From Variovorax boronicumulans (GTDB taxonomy: Bacteria; Pseudomonadota; Gammaproteobacteria; Burkholderiales; Burkholderiaceae_C): a stretch of DNA of 64,000 bases. The first letter of the stretch is position 1; each line of letters opens with the position of its first letter. Shown here piece after piece: positions 42,914 through 51,780 of the stretch. The translations under genes and the position numbers were made by a program. The stretch covers positions 186,001 to 250,000 of the forward strand of contig NZ_VEDO01000006.1 of the NCBI RefSeq assembly GCF_007677875.1, in the 5' to 3' direction. Under the pieces are notes generated by a model. That model was not told where the DNA came from. It searched no databases and was given only the letters and a program-made list of their open reading frames with translations.

Positions 42914-43843
42914 ATGAAAGCCTGCATCGACATCGGCGGCACCAAGGTGGCCGTGGGCCTGGCGCCCGACGGCGCCAAGCCCGAGATCCTCGCGCGCCAG
43001 AGCGAACCCACGGCCAAGACCGGCACGCCGCTGGCACTGTCCGAGCAGATCCTGCGCCTCGTCGATGCAGCCTGCGCCGAGGCCGAGGTCGATCCGGCGC
43101 AGGTGCAGACGGCCGGCGTGTCTTCCGCCGGGCCCTTCGTCAAGCAGGGCGGCCGCATCGAATTGGCCACGCCCAACATCTGCGGCGGCCTGGCGGGTCC
43201 CGCGCGCGGCCTGCCCAACGACTGGATGAGCGTGCCCGTGGAGGCTCCTCTGGCTGCGCGCTTCGCCCGCCTGCGCGTGGAGAACGACTGCGTCGCCGCG
43301 CTGGAGGCCGAGCGCCGCTGGGGCGCGCTGCAAGGCGTGGACGACTGCGCCTACGTGACCTGGAGCACCGGCATCGGCGTGGGCCTGTGCGTGGACGGCC
43401 GCGTGCTGCGCGGCAAGAACGGCAATGCCGGCCATGCGGGCCACAGCTTCGTGGTCGAAGACCACGAGGCCTTGTGCGGCTGCGGCAACCGCGGCGACGT
43501 GGAATCGCTGGTGGCCGGCAATGCCATCGCGCGCCGCTTCGGCCACGATGCCGCCCACTGGCTGGGCCGCGCCAGCGCCGGCGAAGCCGCAGCGCAGGAA
43601 ACGGTGGACGGCCTGTGCCGCATATTGGGCCGCATGCTTTACAACCTGGTCGCCACACTGGATCTGGATCGAATCAGCCTGGGTGGCAGCGTGTTCTGGC
43701 ACCACCGCGCGTATTTGCTGCCCAGATTGCAGGCAGAGGTCCAGGCGCATTTTCCGGCGCTCACACAAGGGGTAATCCTTGCGCCCGCCGGACTGCAGGA
43801 CCGCGTGGGCGATTATGCGGCGCTGGCCCTGGTGGCCGACTGA
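42914..43843 (+). CDS. ROK family sugar kinase/protein
   Basis: 309 residues. ATP loop CIDIGGTKVAVGLAPDG, catalytic-region ENDCVAALEAER, second phosphate loop TGIGVGLCVDG, and the zinc site GHAGHSFVVEDHEALCGCGN followed by RGDVESLV. No helix-turn-helix is present, so it is an enzyme (glucokinase-like or ManNAc/fructokinase-like) rather than a repressor. Sugar specificity is not evident. Start at 42914 after DUF2905. Confidence 0.9.
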   Translation: MKACIDIGGTKVAVGLAPDGAKPEILARQSEPTAKTGTPLALSEQILRLVDAACAEAEVDPAQVQTAGVSSAGPFVKQGGRIELATPNICGGLAGPARGLPNDWMSVPVEAPLAARFARLRVENDCVAALEAERRWGALQGVDDCAYVTWSTGIGVGLCVDGRVLRGKNGNAGHAGHSFVVEDHEALCGCGNRGDVESLVAGNAIARRFGHDAAHWLGRASAGEAAAQETVDGLCRILGRMLYNLVATLDLDRISLGGSVFWHHRAYLLPRLQAEVQAHFPALTQGVILAPAGLQDRVGDYAALALVAD

Positions 43844-43892
43844 GGCCGGGCGGCATACGCATAATCCCCAACGGCGGATCGAGAAATCCAGT

Positions 43893-43922
43893 TTCTGCAG
43901 CGAATGGATTTATCCCTATAAT
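43893..43922 (+). promoter_or_regulatory. Sigma-70 promoter of the H-NS-type gene
   Basis: A perfect -10 TATAAT (43917-43922) follows an 18-base spacer and a moderate -35 TTCTGC (43893-43898). It lies in the AT-richer 124-base gap upstream of the gene at 43968, leaving a leader of about 40 bases. Confidence 0.6.
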
Positions 43923-43967
43923 CCGCCCGCCTGCCAAGGGTTCGGCAGGAGTTATGGACGGAAAACG

Positions 43968-44258
43968 ATGACCACCTACAAGGAACTGCTGCAGCAGCGC
44001 GAAAGCCTCGAAAAGCAGATCGAGGAAGCCAGGCAACGTGAAAATCAGGCCGCCATCGAGAAGGTGCGCGCCCTGGTCGCCGAGTTCGAATTGACGCCCG
44101 ACGATGTCTTTGGCCGCAAGACCGGCAAAAGCAGCACCGCCGGCCAGAAGGTCGCGCCCAAGTACCGCGACAAGAGCACCGGCGCCACCTGGACGGGCCG
44201 CGGCAAGCCGCCGAAGTGGATCGAAGGCAAGAACCGCGAAGAGTATCTGATCAACTGA
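43968..44258 (+). CDS. H-NS family nucleoid-associated protein
   Basis: 96 residues. A coiled-coil dimerisation segment (LLQQRESLEKQIEEARQREN) is followed by the C-terminal DNA-binding motif YRDKSTGATWTGRGKPPKWI, the class used by betaproteobacterial H-NS-like proteins to bind AT-rich, often acquired DNA. The start at 43968 (MTTYKELLQQ) fits the family. It has its own sigma-70 promoter and is convergent with cca. Confidence 0.93.
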   Translation: MTTYKELLQQRESLEKQIEEARQRENQAAIEKVRALVAEFELTPDDVFGRKTGKSSTAGQKVAPKYRDKSTGATWTGRGKPPKWIEGKNREEYLIN

Positions 44259-44320
44259 TCATTCGCGGGCCGCAGCGCACGCCATTGCGCCCGGCCGCGA
44301 TAATGGTAAGGCCCAGCGAC

Positions 44321-45562
44321 TCAAGTCCGCGCCAGATATTCTTCCAGAGCCGCGAGTCGCGCCTTCTGGATTCGGGCACCGATTTCCGGCCCCTTGCGCC
44401 CCTCAGCCAGGGCCTCGCTGGAGATTCTGTCGGTTGCCACCGCCAGCACCGATTGCATACATTGCCGCAAGCGCTCACGTTGCGGATAGGGGCGGTTTTC
44501 CAAACCGGCCCGTCCGCGTGCGTCGCATTCGCACGCCAACAGGGCTTGCTCGAATCGCGCGGGTTTGCGGATCGCATCGCAGCGCTCGAGCAGACGCATC
44601 ACGGCAGCAGCACCGAACTCACCACTGCGGTGGATATTGCCGTGCTCGCGCGCGACCACGTCGGCCAGATCCCGGCATTCGGTCGGAACGCGCAGTCTTT
44701 CTGTCAGGCGCCGCAGCAAGTGGGCACTGCGCTGCTCGTGGCCGTGGTGGCGGGGCAACAACGTGGCCGGCGTGGTGGCCTTGCCGAGGTCGTGGCACAG
44801 GCAGGCGAAGCGCACCGGCAGCGGGGCGTCGAGGGCGGCCGCCATGTCCAGCACCAGCATCAGATGCACGCCGGTGTCGACCTCCGGGTGGTGCTCGGCA
44901 CGCTGTGGCACGCCCCACAGTGCGTCGACCTCGGGCAGCAGGCGCGCCAGCGCACCGCTTGCGCGCAGCACCTCGAACGTGCGCGAGGGCCGGCGCTCCA
45001 TGAGGCCGCGCGCGAGCTCTTGCCAGACGCGTTCCGGCACCAGCGCGTCGACCTCGCCGTCCTCGACCATCTCGCGCATCAGCGCCTGGGTGGCCGGCGC
45101 CACCGTGAAATCGGCGAAACGGGCCGCGAAGCGCGCCAGCCGCAGGATGCGCACCGGGTCTTCGCGGAAGGCGTCCGAGACATGGCGCAGCACCCGGGCC
45201 CGCAGGTCGGCCGCGCCGCCGAAGGGATCGACCAGGCCGTCCAGGCCCTGCGCGTCGGCCGGCTGGGCCATGGCGTTGATGGTGAGGTCGCGGCGCGCGA
45301 GGTCCTGCGCCAGCGTGACGTCGGGCGCGGCGTGGAAGGCGAAGCCGTGGTAGCCGCGCGCGGTCTTGCGCTCGGTGCGGGCCAGCGCGTATTCCTCGCG
45401 CGTCTGGGGATGCAGGAACACCGGGAAATCCTTGCCCACGGGCAGGTAGCCGGCGTCCAGCATCTGCTGCGGCGAAGCACCCACCACCACCCAGTCGTGG
45501 TCATGCACGGGCAAGCCCATCAGCGCGTCGCGCACGGCGCCGCCCACCTTGTAGATCTGCAT
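44321..45562 (-). CDS. cca: Multifunctional CCA tRNA nucleotidyltransferase
   Basis: 413 residues. Start MQIYKVGGAVRDALMGL carries the GG motif, and D21/D23 in HDHDWVVVG are the catalytic acids. The ERxxR-type region ITN equivalents read RDLTINAMAQ and DPVRILRLARFAARF. An HD phosphohydrolase domain (FACLCHDLGKATTP) is present, as in the multifunctional class. It adds or repairs the 3' CCA of tRNAs. The frame extends upstream without family sequence; 45562 gives the exact family start. Confidence 0.96.
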   Translation of the reverse strand: MQIYKVGGAVRDALMGLPVHDHDWVVVGASPQQMLDAGYLPVGKDFPVFLHPQTREEYALARTERKTARGYHGFAFHAAPDVTLAQDLARRDLTINAMAQPADAQGLDGLVDPFGGAADLRARVLRHVSDAFREDPVRILRLARFAARFADFTVAPATQALMREMVEDGEVDALVPERVWQELARGLMERRPSRTFEVLRASGALARLLPEVDALWGVPQRAEHHPEVDTGVHLMLVLDMAAALDAPLPVRFACLCHDLGKATTPATLLPRHHGHEQRSAHLLRRLTERLRVPTECRDLADVVAREHGNIHRSGEFGAAAVMRLLERCDAIRKPARFEQALLACECDARGRAGLENRPYPQRERLRQCMQSVLAVATDRISSEALAEGRKGPEIGARIQKARLAALEEYLART

Positions 45563-45632
45563 CGGACGAGTGTAGGGGCCGGCAGGTCGTACAGTTGCGG
45601 CCGCTGAGAGACCGCTTCGCAGACCCGTTTCC

Positions 45633-46349
45633 ATGACCTTTCCTCTCCTGATCCTCAAGGCCGGCGCCACCTTTCCGGCCCTCGCGCAGACGCTGGGCGA
45701 TTTCGACGACTGGATCCGCGCCGGCCTGGACGCGCCGGGCCTCGACATCCGCGTGGTCGATGCGCGCCACGGTGAACTGCCGCCGGCGCAGAGCCTGGCC
45801 GGTGTGGTCATCACCGGCTCCCACGCCATGGTCAGCGACCGGGAGCCCTGGAGCGAAGCCGCCGCCGCCTGGCTGCGCGGCGCCGTGCAGGCCGGGCTGC
45901 CGGTGCTGGGCATCTGCTACGGCCACCAGTTGCTGGCGCACAGCCTGGGCGGCGCGGTCGGCTACCACCCGCGCGGCATCGAGGTCGGCACCGTGTCCGT
46001 GCAGTTGCAGCCGGCGGTCGGCGACGATCCCGTGCTGGGCGAGCTACCTCCGGTGTTCGCGGCCCAGGTCGTGCACCGGCAGTCCGTCCAGCAGTTGCCG
46101 GAAGGGGCCGTGCGGCTGGCGGCCAACGCCTTCGAGCCCAACCAGGCCTTCCGCGTCGGGCCGGCGGCCTGGGGCGTGCAGTTCCATCCCGAGTTCAGCG
46201 CCCAGGCCATGCGCGCCTATGTCGAGCGGCTCGGCCCCGAACTGCGCGCCGAAGGGCACGACCCGGCCGCGCTGGTGGCCGGCGTGACCGACACGCCAGC
46301 CGCGGCGCGCGTGCTGCGCAACTTCGCGCGCCACGTGCAAGCGGCCTAA
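45633..46349 (+). CDS. Class I glutamine amidotransferase (GMP synthase-like, stand-alone)
   Basis: 238 residues. Catalytic Cys in PVLGICYGHQLLAHSLGG, and His/Glu of the triad in WGVQFHPEFSAQAM. TGSHAMVSDREPWSE is a typical preceding block. It has no synthetase domain, so it belongs to the stand-alone family that releases or transfers ammonia from glutamine or gamma-glutamyl compounds. It is divergent from cca and convergent, with overlapping stops, with the topoisomerase gene. Confidence 0.88.
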   Translation: MTFPLLILKAGATFPALAQTLGDFDDWIRAGLDAPGLDIRVVDARHGELPPAQSLAGVVITGSHAMVSDREPWSEAAAAWLRGAVQAGLPVLGICYGHQLLAHSLGGAVGYHPRGIEVGTVSVQLQPAVGDDPVLGELPPVFAAQVVHRQSVQQLPEGAVRLAANAFEPNQAFRVGPAAWGVQFHPEFSAQAMRAYVERLGPELRAEGHDPAALVAGVTDTPAAARVLRNFARHVQAA

Positions 46350-47395
46350 ACCAGCGCCTCCAGGAAGCCGAGCAGCCGGCATTCGTCCGCGGTGAGGCCG
46401 GCCTTGCGCCGTGGCCGCATCTCCAGGCAGGGCGGTGCTGCCGCCTCCTGCAACAGCAGCGCCAGCACGGCCGGGTGTACATAGGCCTTGCGGCACACGG
46501 CCACGGTGTTGCCCAGCCGTGCCGCCACCTCGGCCAGCACCGCCTTGGCGGCCATGCGCCGGGCCGCCACAGAGCTGTCCGGCGCGCAGGGCCGGGCGCG
46601 TGCAAGCGCCAGCGCGTGCACGCTGGCATGCCAGGTGCGAAAGTCCTTGGCCGTGAAGTCGCCGCCGCTGGCCCGGCGCAGGTAGGCATTCACGCCGTCG
46701 GAGTCGATGACATGGCGCTCGCCCGCATCGTCCAGGTACTGGAACAGCTCCTGGCCCGGCAATTCCTGGCAGCGCCGCACCACGCGGGCGACGCGCGCAT
46801 CGTCCAGCGCCACGGCGTGCTCCACGCCGCTCTTGCCCTTGAAGCGCAGCCGCACGGCGCTGCCACGCACCTGGGCGTGCCGGGCGCGCAGCGTGGTCAG
46901 GCCGTAGGAGCCGTTCTCGCGCGCATAGACATCGTTGCCCACGCGCGCGAGCGTGGTGTCCAGCAGCCGCACCACGGTGGCCAGCACGCAGTCGCGCTGC
47001 AGCGGCCCGGGGAGCGCGAGATCGCGCCGCACAGCGGCCCGGATGCGCGGCAGCACGCTGGCGAACTCCTGCAGCCGCGCGTACTTGCCGGCGTCCTGCG
47101 CGAGATGCCAGTCGGGGTGGTAGCGGTACTGCTTGCGGCCGCGCGCGTCGCGGCCTGTCGCCTGCAGGTGGCCGTTGGCGCGCGTGCAGATCCAGACCTG
47201 GGTGTAAGCCGGCGGGATGGCGAGCGAGCGGATGCGCTGCAACGCCGCGGGGTCGGCCAGCGGCGTGCCGTCGGGCCGCCGGTAGCTGAAGCCCTTGCCG
47301 CTGCGCCGGCGTGTGATGCCGGGGAGGCCGTCGTGCACATAGACCAGGCCCGGAGGCACGTCGACAGCTGCAGGGGTGAGGGTGGCGGTGGGCAT
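46346..47395 (-). CDS. DNA topoisomerase IB (poxvirus-like)
   Basis: 349 residues. PPGLVYVHDGLPGITRRRSG, the core LAIPPAYTQVWICTRANGHL, GRKQYRYHPDWHLAQD, the active-site Arg/Lys blocks LRFKGKSGVEH and FTAKDFRTWHASV, and the catalytic Tyr in CRKAYVHPAVL (about 307) are all present. It relaxes supercoils through a 3'-phosphotyrosine. The start MPTATL at 47395 is chosen by domain content; the frame continues upstream into non-family sequence. Its start lies near the operator region of the next locus. Confidence 0.93.
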   Translation of the reverse strand: MPTATLTPAAVDVPPGLVYVHDGLPGITRRRSGKGFSYRRPDGTPLADPAALQRIRSLAIPPAYTQVWICTRANGHLQATGRDARGRKQYRYHPDWHLAQDAGKYARLQEFASVLPRIRAAVRRDLALPGPLQRDCVLATVVRLLDTTLARVGNDVYARENGSYGLTTLRARHAQVRGSAVRLRFKGKSGVEHAVALDDARVARVVRRCQELPGQELFQYLDDAGERHVIDSDGVNAYLRRASGGDFTAKDFRTWHASVHALALARARPCAPDSSVAARRMAAKAVLAEVAARLGNTVAVCRKAYVHPAVLALLLQEAAAPPCLEMRPRRKAGLTADECRLLGFLEALV

Positions 47396-47495
47396 CGCTG
47401 GAGATGCTGCGCGACACGCGGGCGCCCGCGTGTCGGAAAGCCCGGTCTTTGCGCGTCGGCGGCCGACGGCACGGAACGTGCTCCATCCCCGTAAT

Positions 47496-47524
47496 GTGCA
47501 CAATTTGTTTTGAAAAGTGCACAA
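47496..47524. promoter_or_regulatory. Direct-repeat operator candidate GTGCACAA ... GTGCACAA
   Basis: Two identical 8-mers GTGCACAA begin at 47496 and 47517, exactly 21 bases (two helical turns) apart, in an AT-rich stretch that contrasts with its GC-rich surroundings. Each contains the palindrome GTGCAC. The site lies 54-82 bases before the Bug receptor gene and about 100 bases before the divergent topoisomerase gene. The GntR regulator at 49502 is the obvious candidate binder. Confidence 0.55.
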
Positions 47525-47577
47525 AGCCGGTGCGCCAGCGTGGTGCGCCTTGTTCCCCGCCCTCGCTGGAGCTCCGC

Positions 47578-48588
47578 ATGGACCTGCTGCCCCACTTTTC
47601 CCGCCGGCATCTGCTGGCTGCGCTGGCCACCCTGTGCACCGCCTTGGCGCCGATGGCACCGGCCGCGGCGCAGGATGCCGCAGCCTACCCCGACCGCCCG
47701 GTCAAGATCGTCGTGCCCTTCCCACCCGGCGGCGCGGCCGATGTCTACGCCCGCCTGGTCGGGCAGAAGCTGGGCGATGCCTGGGGCGGCAAGCAGGCCG
47801 TGGTCATCGACAACCGCGCCGGTGCCGGCGGGGTGATCGGCACGGACGTGGCGGCCAAGGCGCCGGCCGACGGCTACACCTTGCTGATGGTGACCATCGG
47901 CCATGCGGTCAACCCGTTCATGTACAGCAAGCTGCCCTACGACACGCGCGCCGACCTGGTGCCGGTGGGCGTGGTCGCCAAGGTCCCGAGCGTGGTGGTG
48001 ACCGGCCCGGCGCTCAAGGGCAAGACCCTGCAGGATCTCCTCGCACAGGCCAAGGCCCAGCCCGACGCGATGCAGTACGCCTCCTCGGGCGTGGGCACCA
48101 CGAGCCACGTGGGCGCGGCGCTGCTGGAATCCATGTCCGGCGCCCACATGCTGCACGTGCCCTACAAGGGTGCGGCGCCGGCGTTGCAGGACGTGATGGC
48201 CGACCGCGTGGCGCTGTCGGTGGACATCATCACCTCCTCGTTGCCGCTCGTGAAAAGCGGCAAGCTGCACGGCGCGGCCATCACGAGCGCCCAGCGCTCG
48301 CCGCAGCTGCCCGACGTGCCCACGGTGGCCGAAGCCGGCCTGCCGGGCTTCGAGTTCGTGTCCTGGTACATGTTGCTGGCGCCGGCGAAGACGCCCGCGC
48401 CCATCCTGGACAAGCTCAACGCCGCGCTGCGCCAGATGGCCCAGGCGAGCGACTTCCGCGCCCGCGTCGAGGGCACGGGCGGCGAGGTGGCCAGCCTGAC
48501 GCGCAAGGAGTCGAGCGACTACCTCGACGCCGAGTTCACGCGCTGGGCCAAGGTGGTGAAGGAGCGGAACATCAGGGCAGAACAGTGA
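47578..48588 (+). CDS. Bug/TctC-family periplasmic substrate-binding protein
   Basis: 336 residues with a signal peptide (HFSRRHLLAALATLCTALAP, then MAPAAAQ; a Tat-like RR is visible). Family blocks are YPDRPVKIVVPFPPGGAADV, VIDNRAGAGGVIGTDVAAKA, APADGYTLLM and VPYKGAAPALQDVMADRV. Such receptors bind carboxylates, nicotinate or amino acids for tripartite tricarboxylate transporters or for signalling. GGAG 7 bases upstream sets the ATG. The next gene starts inside its stop (GTGA), so they are coupled; no TctA/B genes are present here. Confidence 0.94.
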   Translation: MDLLPHFSRRHLLAALATLCTALAPMAPAAAQDAAAYPDRPVKIVVPFPPGGAADVYARLVGQKLGDAWGGKQAVVIDNRAGAGGVIGTDVAAKAPADGYTLLMVTIGHAVNPFMYSKLPYDTRADLVPVGVVAKVPSVVVTGPALKGKTLQDLLAQAKAQPDAMQYASSGVGTTSHVGAALLESMSGAHMLHVPYKGAAPALQDVMADRVALSVDIITSSLPLVKSGKLHGAAITSAQRSPQLPDVPTVAEAGLPGFEFVSWYMLLAPAKTPAPILDKLNAALRQMAQASDFRARVEGTGGEVASLTRKESSDYLDAEFTRWAKVVKERNIRAEQ

Positions 48589-49472
48589 CACCACGCGACC
48601 TCATCGGATACGGCAACCAGCCCCCGGCGATCGCCTGGCCGCAGCAGGCCCGCGTGGCGGTGTCGTTCGTGCTGAACTTCGAGGAGGGCGCGGAGTTCTC
48701 GTTCGCCGACGGCGATGCGCGCAACGAATCGGTCTACGAGGTGATCGACCCGCGCACGGGCTGGGACCCGTGCATCGACAGCCATTTCGAATACGGCACG
48801 CGCGCGGCCTGGTGGCGCATCGCCGACACCTTCGCGCGCTGGGATGCGCCGATGACGGTCAGCGCCTGCGGCCGTGCCGTCGAGCGCAGCCCCTGGCTCG
48901 CGCAGGACGCCATCGCCCGCGGCCACGAACTCTCGGCCCATGGCTGGCGCTGGGAAAGCCATGCCGGCATGGCGCCCGAGCGTGAGGCGGCCGACATGGA
49001 CGCCTGCATCCGCGCCTTTGAGGCCGCCTGCGGCCAGCGCCCGCTGGGCTGGCACACGCGCTCGGCCTGCACGCCGGCCACGCGCGCGCTGCTGGCCGAG
49101 CGCGGCTTCCTCTACGACAGCGACGCCTACAACGACGACCTGCCCTACTTCGTGCCCGTGGCCGGCCGGCGCCACCTGGTGCTGCCCTATGCCTTCGACA
49201 CCAACGACATGCAGTTCCAGCACACCCAGCGCTTCGCCACGGCTGGCCAGTTCGCCGAGTACTGCTGCGACGCCTTCGACTGGCTGTGGAAGGAAGGCGC
49301 GCGCGCACCGCGCATGCTGTCCATCGGCCTGCACCTGCGCATGATCGGCCGGCCCGCCCGCATGAAGGCGCTGGAGATCATCCTCGCCCACCTGCGCGAG
49401 CGCGGCGGCGCCTGGATCGCCACGCGCGCGCAGATCGCGCGGCACTGGATCGCGCACGCGCCAGCAGCTTGA
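48585..49472 (+). CDS. Polysaccharide-deacetylase-family hydrolase (PuuE allantoinase-like)
   Basis: 295 residues from a GTG start (48585) that overlaps the upstream stop. RVAVSFVLNFEEGAEFSF, the metal-site HELSAHGWRWESHAGM, LGWHTRSACTPATRALL and SDAYNDDLPYFVPV match the PuuE branch of NodB-like deacetylases, which opens the allantoin ring or acts on related amides. The usual NodB Asp-Asp is modified (NFEEG), as in PuuE. With a Bug receptor and a GntR regulator it suggests uptake and breakdown of a ureide or similar nitrogen compound; inference. Confidence 0.87.
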   Translation: MTPRDLIGYGNQPPAIAWPQQARVAVSFVLNFEEGAEFSFADGDARNESVYEVIDPRTGWDPCIDSHFEYGTRAAWWRIADTFARWDAPMTVSACGRAVERSPWLAQDAIARGHELSAHGWRWESHAGMAPEREAADMDACIRAFEAACGQRPLGWHTRSACTPATRALLAERGFLYDSDAYNDDLPYFVPVAGRRHLVLPYAFDTNDMQFQHTQRFATAGQFAEYCCDAFDWLWKEGARAPRMLSIGLHLRMIGRPARMKALEIILAHLRERGGAWIATRAQIARHWIAHAPAA

Positions 49473-49501
49473 GAACGAAAGGGCTGCGCTACATTCGCTG
49501 G

Positions 49502-50203
49502 ATGCACCCCCAGGAACAGGCCATCCACGCGACCTTGGCGCAGACCCTGCTGGCCGGCCGCCTGGCCCCGGGCACGCAGCTGATCGAGACGCGGCTGGCG
49601 CAGATCTTCGGTGTCTCGCGCGAACGGGTGCGCAAGGTGCTGCACCGCCTCGGCCACGAGCGGCTGCTCGAGCTGATCCCCAACCGCGGCTGCTTCGTCT
49701 CCAGCCCCACGCTGGTCCAGGCGCGCGAGATCTACGAGGCCCGCCGCATCGTCGAGGGCGGCTTGGTCGGCCGGCTCGCGGGCCGGCTGACGGCCGCGCA
49801 GCTGGCCGCGCTGCAGGCGCATGGCGCGCAGGAGCACGCTGCGCTGCACGCACAGGACCGCGCCCGCTCGATCCAGCTCAGCGGCGAATTCCACCTGCTC
49901 CTGGCCGGCTTCGCCGACAGCCCCTTCGTGCTGCGCGCGCTGCAGGAGCTGGTCAGCCGCACGGCCATGCTGGTGGCCTTCTTCGAGCCGGCAGCCTCCT
50001 CGGCCTGTGCCTGCGAGGAGCACGACGACATCGTGCGCGCGCTGGCCCAGGGCGACGCCGCGCGTGCCATAAAGGCCATGCATGCGCACCTCTCGCTGAT
50101 CGAGACGCGGCTGCAGCCGCGCGCCCAGGCCGCCTGCGGCAGCGATGCCGACGCCGAGATCGCGCGGGCCTGGGAAGCCGCGCAACAGCAGGTGGCGGCG
50201 TGA
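49502..50203 (+). CDS. GntR family transcriptional regulator (FCD subfamily)
   Basis: 233 residues. The winged helix (about 8-70) has LAPGTQLIETRLAQIFGVSR and LLELIPNRGCFV. The C-terminal all-helical FCD domain (about 80-215) has EIYEARRIVEGGLVG, FHLLLAGFADSPFVLRAL and AMHAHLSLIETRL, whose His and Asp usually bind metal or a carboxylate ligand. It is 29 bases after the deacetylase gene and probably controls this locus through the GTGCACAA repeats. Its stop overlaps the acylphosphatase start. Confidence 0.92.
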   Translation: MHPQEQAIHATLAQTLLAGRLAPGTQLIETRLAQIFGVSRERVRKVLHRLGHERLLELIPNRGCFVSSPTLVQAREIYEARRIVEGGLVGRLAGRLTAAQLAALQAHGAQEHAALHAQDRARSIQLSGEFHLLLAGFADSPFVLRALQELVSRTAMLVAFFEPAASSACACEEHDDIVRALAQGDAARAIKAMHAHLSLIETRLQPRAQAACGSDADAEIARAWEAAQQQVAA

Positions 50204-50481
50204 GCATGCTGCATGTGCTCGTCGCCGGCCGCGTGCAGGGCGTCTCGTACCGCGCCAGCATGGCCGAGCGGGCCCGTGCGCTCGGCGTGCGCGGCTGGGT
50301 GCGCAACCTGTCCGATGGCCGCGTCGAGGCCCTGGTGCAGGCCGAGCCCGCGGTGCTGGATGCCTTGCTGGCCTGGTGCCGGCGCGGCCCGCCGGCCGCG
50401 CGCGTGGACAGCGTGCAGGCCCAGCCCGCCAGCGGCGACGCCAGCCTGGCGGCCGGATTCGAGACGCGCCCGACCGCCTGA
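50200..50481 (+). CDS. acyP: Acylphosphatase
   Basis: 93 residues. LVAGRVQGVSYRASM carries the phosphate-binding loop with catalytic Arg, and GWVRNLSDGRVEALVQ the catalytic Asn. It hydrolyses acyl phosphates. The GTG at 50200 overlaps the GntR stop (GTGA); an ATG at 50206 is an alternative two codons in. Confidence 0.93.
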   Translation: MSMLHVLVAGRVQGVSYRASMAERARALGVRGWVRNLSDGRVEALVQAEPAVLDALLAWCRRGPPAARVDSVQAQPASGDASLAAGFETRPTA

Positions 50482-50483
50482 GT

Positions 50484-51530
50484 TCAGGGGCGCAGCACGC
50501 CCAGGAAGTGGTCCAGCATCTGGAAGTGGTCGTCGTGGAACTGCGGCTCCAGTTCCGCCAGCTGGTCTATCGGCACCCATTGCGCGTCGCGCGCGTCGTC
50601 GCCGGCCTGCACGGCGGGCAGCGCCCGGTCGCCGAGGTCGAAGTAGTGCGCATGCGTGATGACGCGGCCGCGCTGGCTGCGGTCGGGCCGGTCGAACACC
50701 GTGACGGCCTTCAGGCACTGGCGCAGCGCGGGCTCCAGCATGGCCAGGCCGGTCTCTTCCTCCAGTTCGCGCACGGCCGACTGGTAGACCGTGTCGCGCT
50801 GCTCCAGGAAGCCGCCCGGCACGGCCAGCAGGCCCAGGCCCGGCGCCTGGCCACGCCGGATCAGCAGCACGCGGCCCTGGCAACGGATCACCGCGTCCAC
50901 GGTCACGAACACCGGCGGATACGGTGAACCGGCCCATTCGGCACGCCCGCGCGCCAGGGCCTGCCATTCCGCGGCGAGCGCGGGCAGATGGCCCTGGTCC
51001 AGCCAGTCGCGCAGGAACTCCTGCGTGTTGGTGTGCAGCAGCGGCGCCATGCGCAGCAGCGCGGCCTGCGCGCCGCCGGAGCCGGCGCCCAGCAGCGCAT
51101 CGCGCAGGGTGCGTGCGTCGTAGGCGCCAAAGCCGGGCACGGCCCACAGCTTCCATTGCGGGAAATCCCGGATCCAGGCGCTGCTGGCATCCTTGAAATG
51201 CCCGGCCAGCAGCACGTTGCCGCCCTCGGGCAGGCTTGCGGCCACCAGCGCGCGCACGCTGTCGGCCCAGCGCTGCTCTTCGTGGTGGTCGCGCAGCGGC
51301 TGCACGTCCACGCGCTCGCGCAGGTCCTCGGGCAGGGCCTGGCGGAGCATTTCGGCGCGCTCCTGCCAGGTCCAGGGTTGGGCCGGCGTGCGCGCCTGGT
51401 GGGCAGAGCCCAGCAGCACTAGGCAGCGGCGCGCGTACGCCAGGGCCTGCAGCAGCACGCTGCGGTGGCCCAGGTGAAAGGGCTGGAAGCGGCCGATGCA
51501 GACGGCCAGGTCGTGAATGGGAACAGACAT
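50484..51530 (-). CDS. Bifunctional NMN adenylyltransferase / Nudix hydrolase
   Basis: 348 residues. The N-terminal nucleotidyltransferase (about 1-185) has CIGRFQPFHLGHRSVL with the HxGH motif and LLGSAHQARTPAQPW. The C-terminal Nudix domain (about 205-345) has the box starting PGGFLEQRDTVYQSAVRELE followed by EETGL. Proteins of this build (NadM-Nudix) make NAD from NMN and hydrolyse ADP-ribose or NAD-related pyrophosphates. GGAG about 8 bases upstream sets the ATG at 51530. It is convergent with acyP; stops are two bases apart. Confidence 0.93.
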   Translation of the reverse strand: MSVPIHDLAVCIGRFQPFHLGHRSVLLQALAYARRCLVLLGSAHQARTPAQPWTWQERAEMLRQALPEDLRERVDVQPLRDHHEEQRWADSVRALVAASLPEGGNVLLAGHFKDASSAWIRDFPQWKLWAVPGFGAYDARTLRDALLGAGSGGAQAALLRMAPLLHTNTQEFLRDWLDQGHLPALAAEWQALARGRAEWAGSPYPPVFVTVDAVIRCQGRVLLIRRGQAPGLGLLAVPGGFLEQRDTVYQSAVRELEEETGLAMLEPALRQCLKAVTVFDRPDRSQRGRVITHAHYFDLGDRALPAVQAGDDARDAQWVPIDQLAELEPQFHDDHFQMLDHFLGVLRP

Positions 51531-51780
51531 GGACGGACTCCGATGGAACGATTCATTGTGCGCAATGCCCACGGGGCGTCCAACACCCGTAGCAGCGGCG
51601 CGGGAGTCCTACAGCCCCCCCTGCAGAAGCGCGGCGCGTCGGCGACGGCTTGCAGGCCGCTCCGTCCTACGCGGGGCGTCGCGCCATGCCGACGCAGCGC
51701 CGTTGGTGGCCGCCTAAGCTGAGTTTCAGCCGGCGCTTCGCCGGCCATCACCTTCCATTCAACACCTAGGAGATTCCGCC
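51531..51780. other. 250-base gap upstream of the small secreted protein gene
   Basis: No gene is supported. It contains TCCTAC at 51607 and 51665, and a perfect hairpin GCCGGCG-CTT-CGCCGGC at 51729-51745 about 35 bases before the next ATG. AGGAG before the ATG at 51781 is the Shine-Dalgarno. The hairpin may be part of the mRNA leader. Confidence 0.5.
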
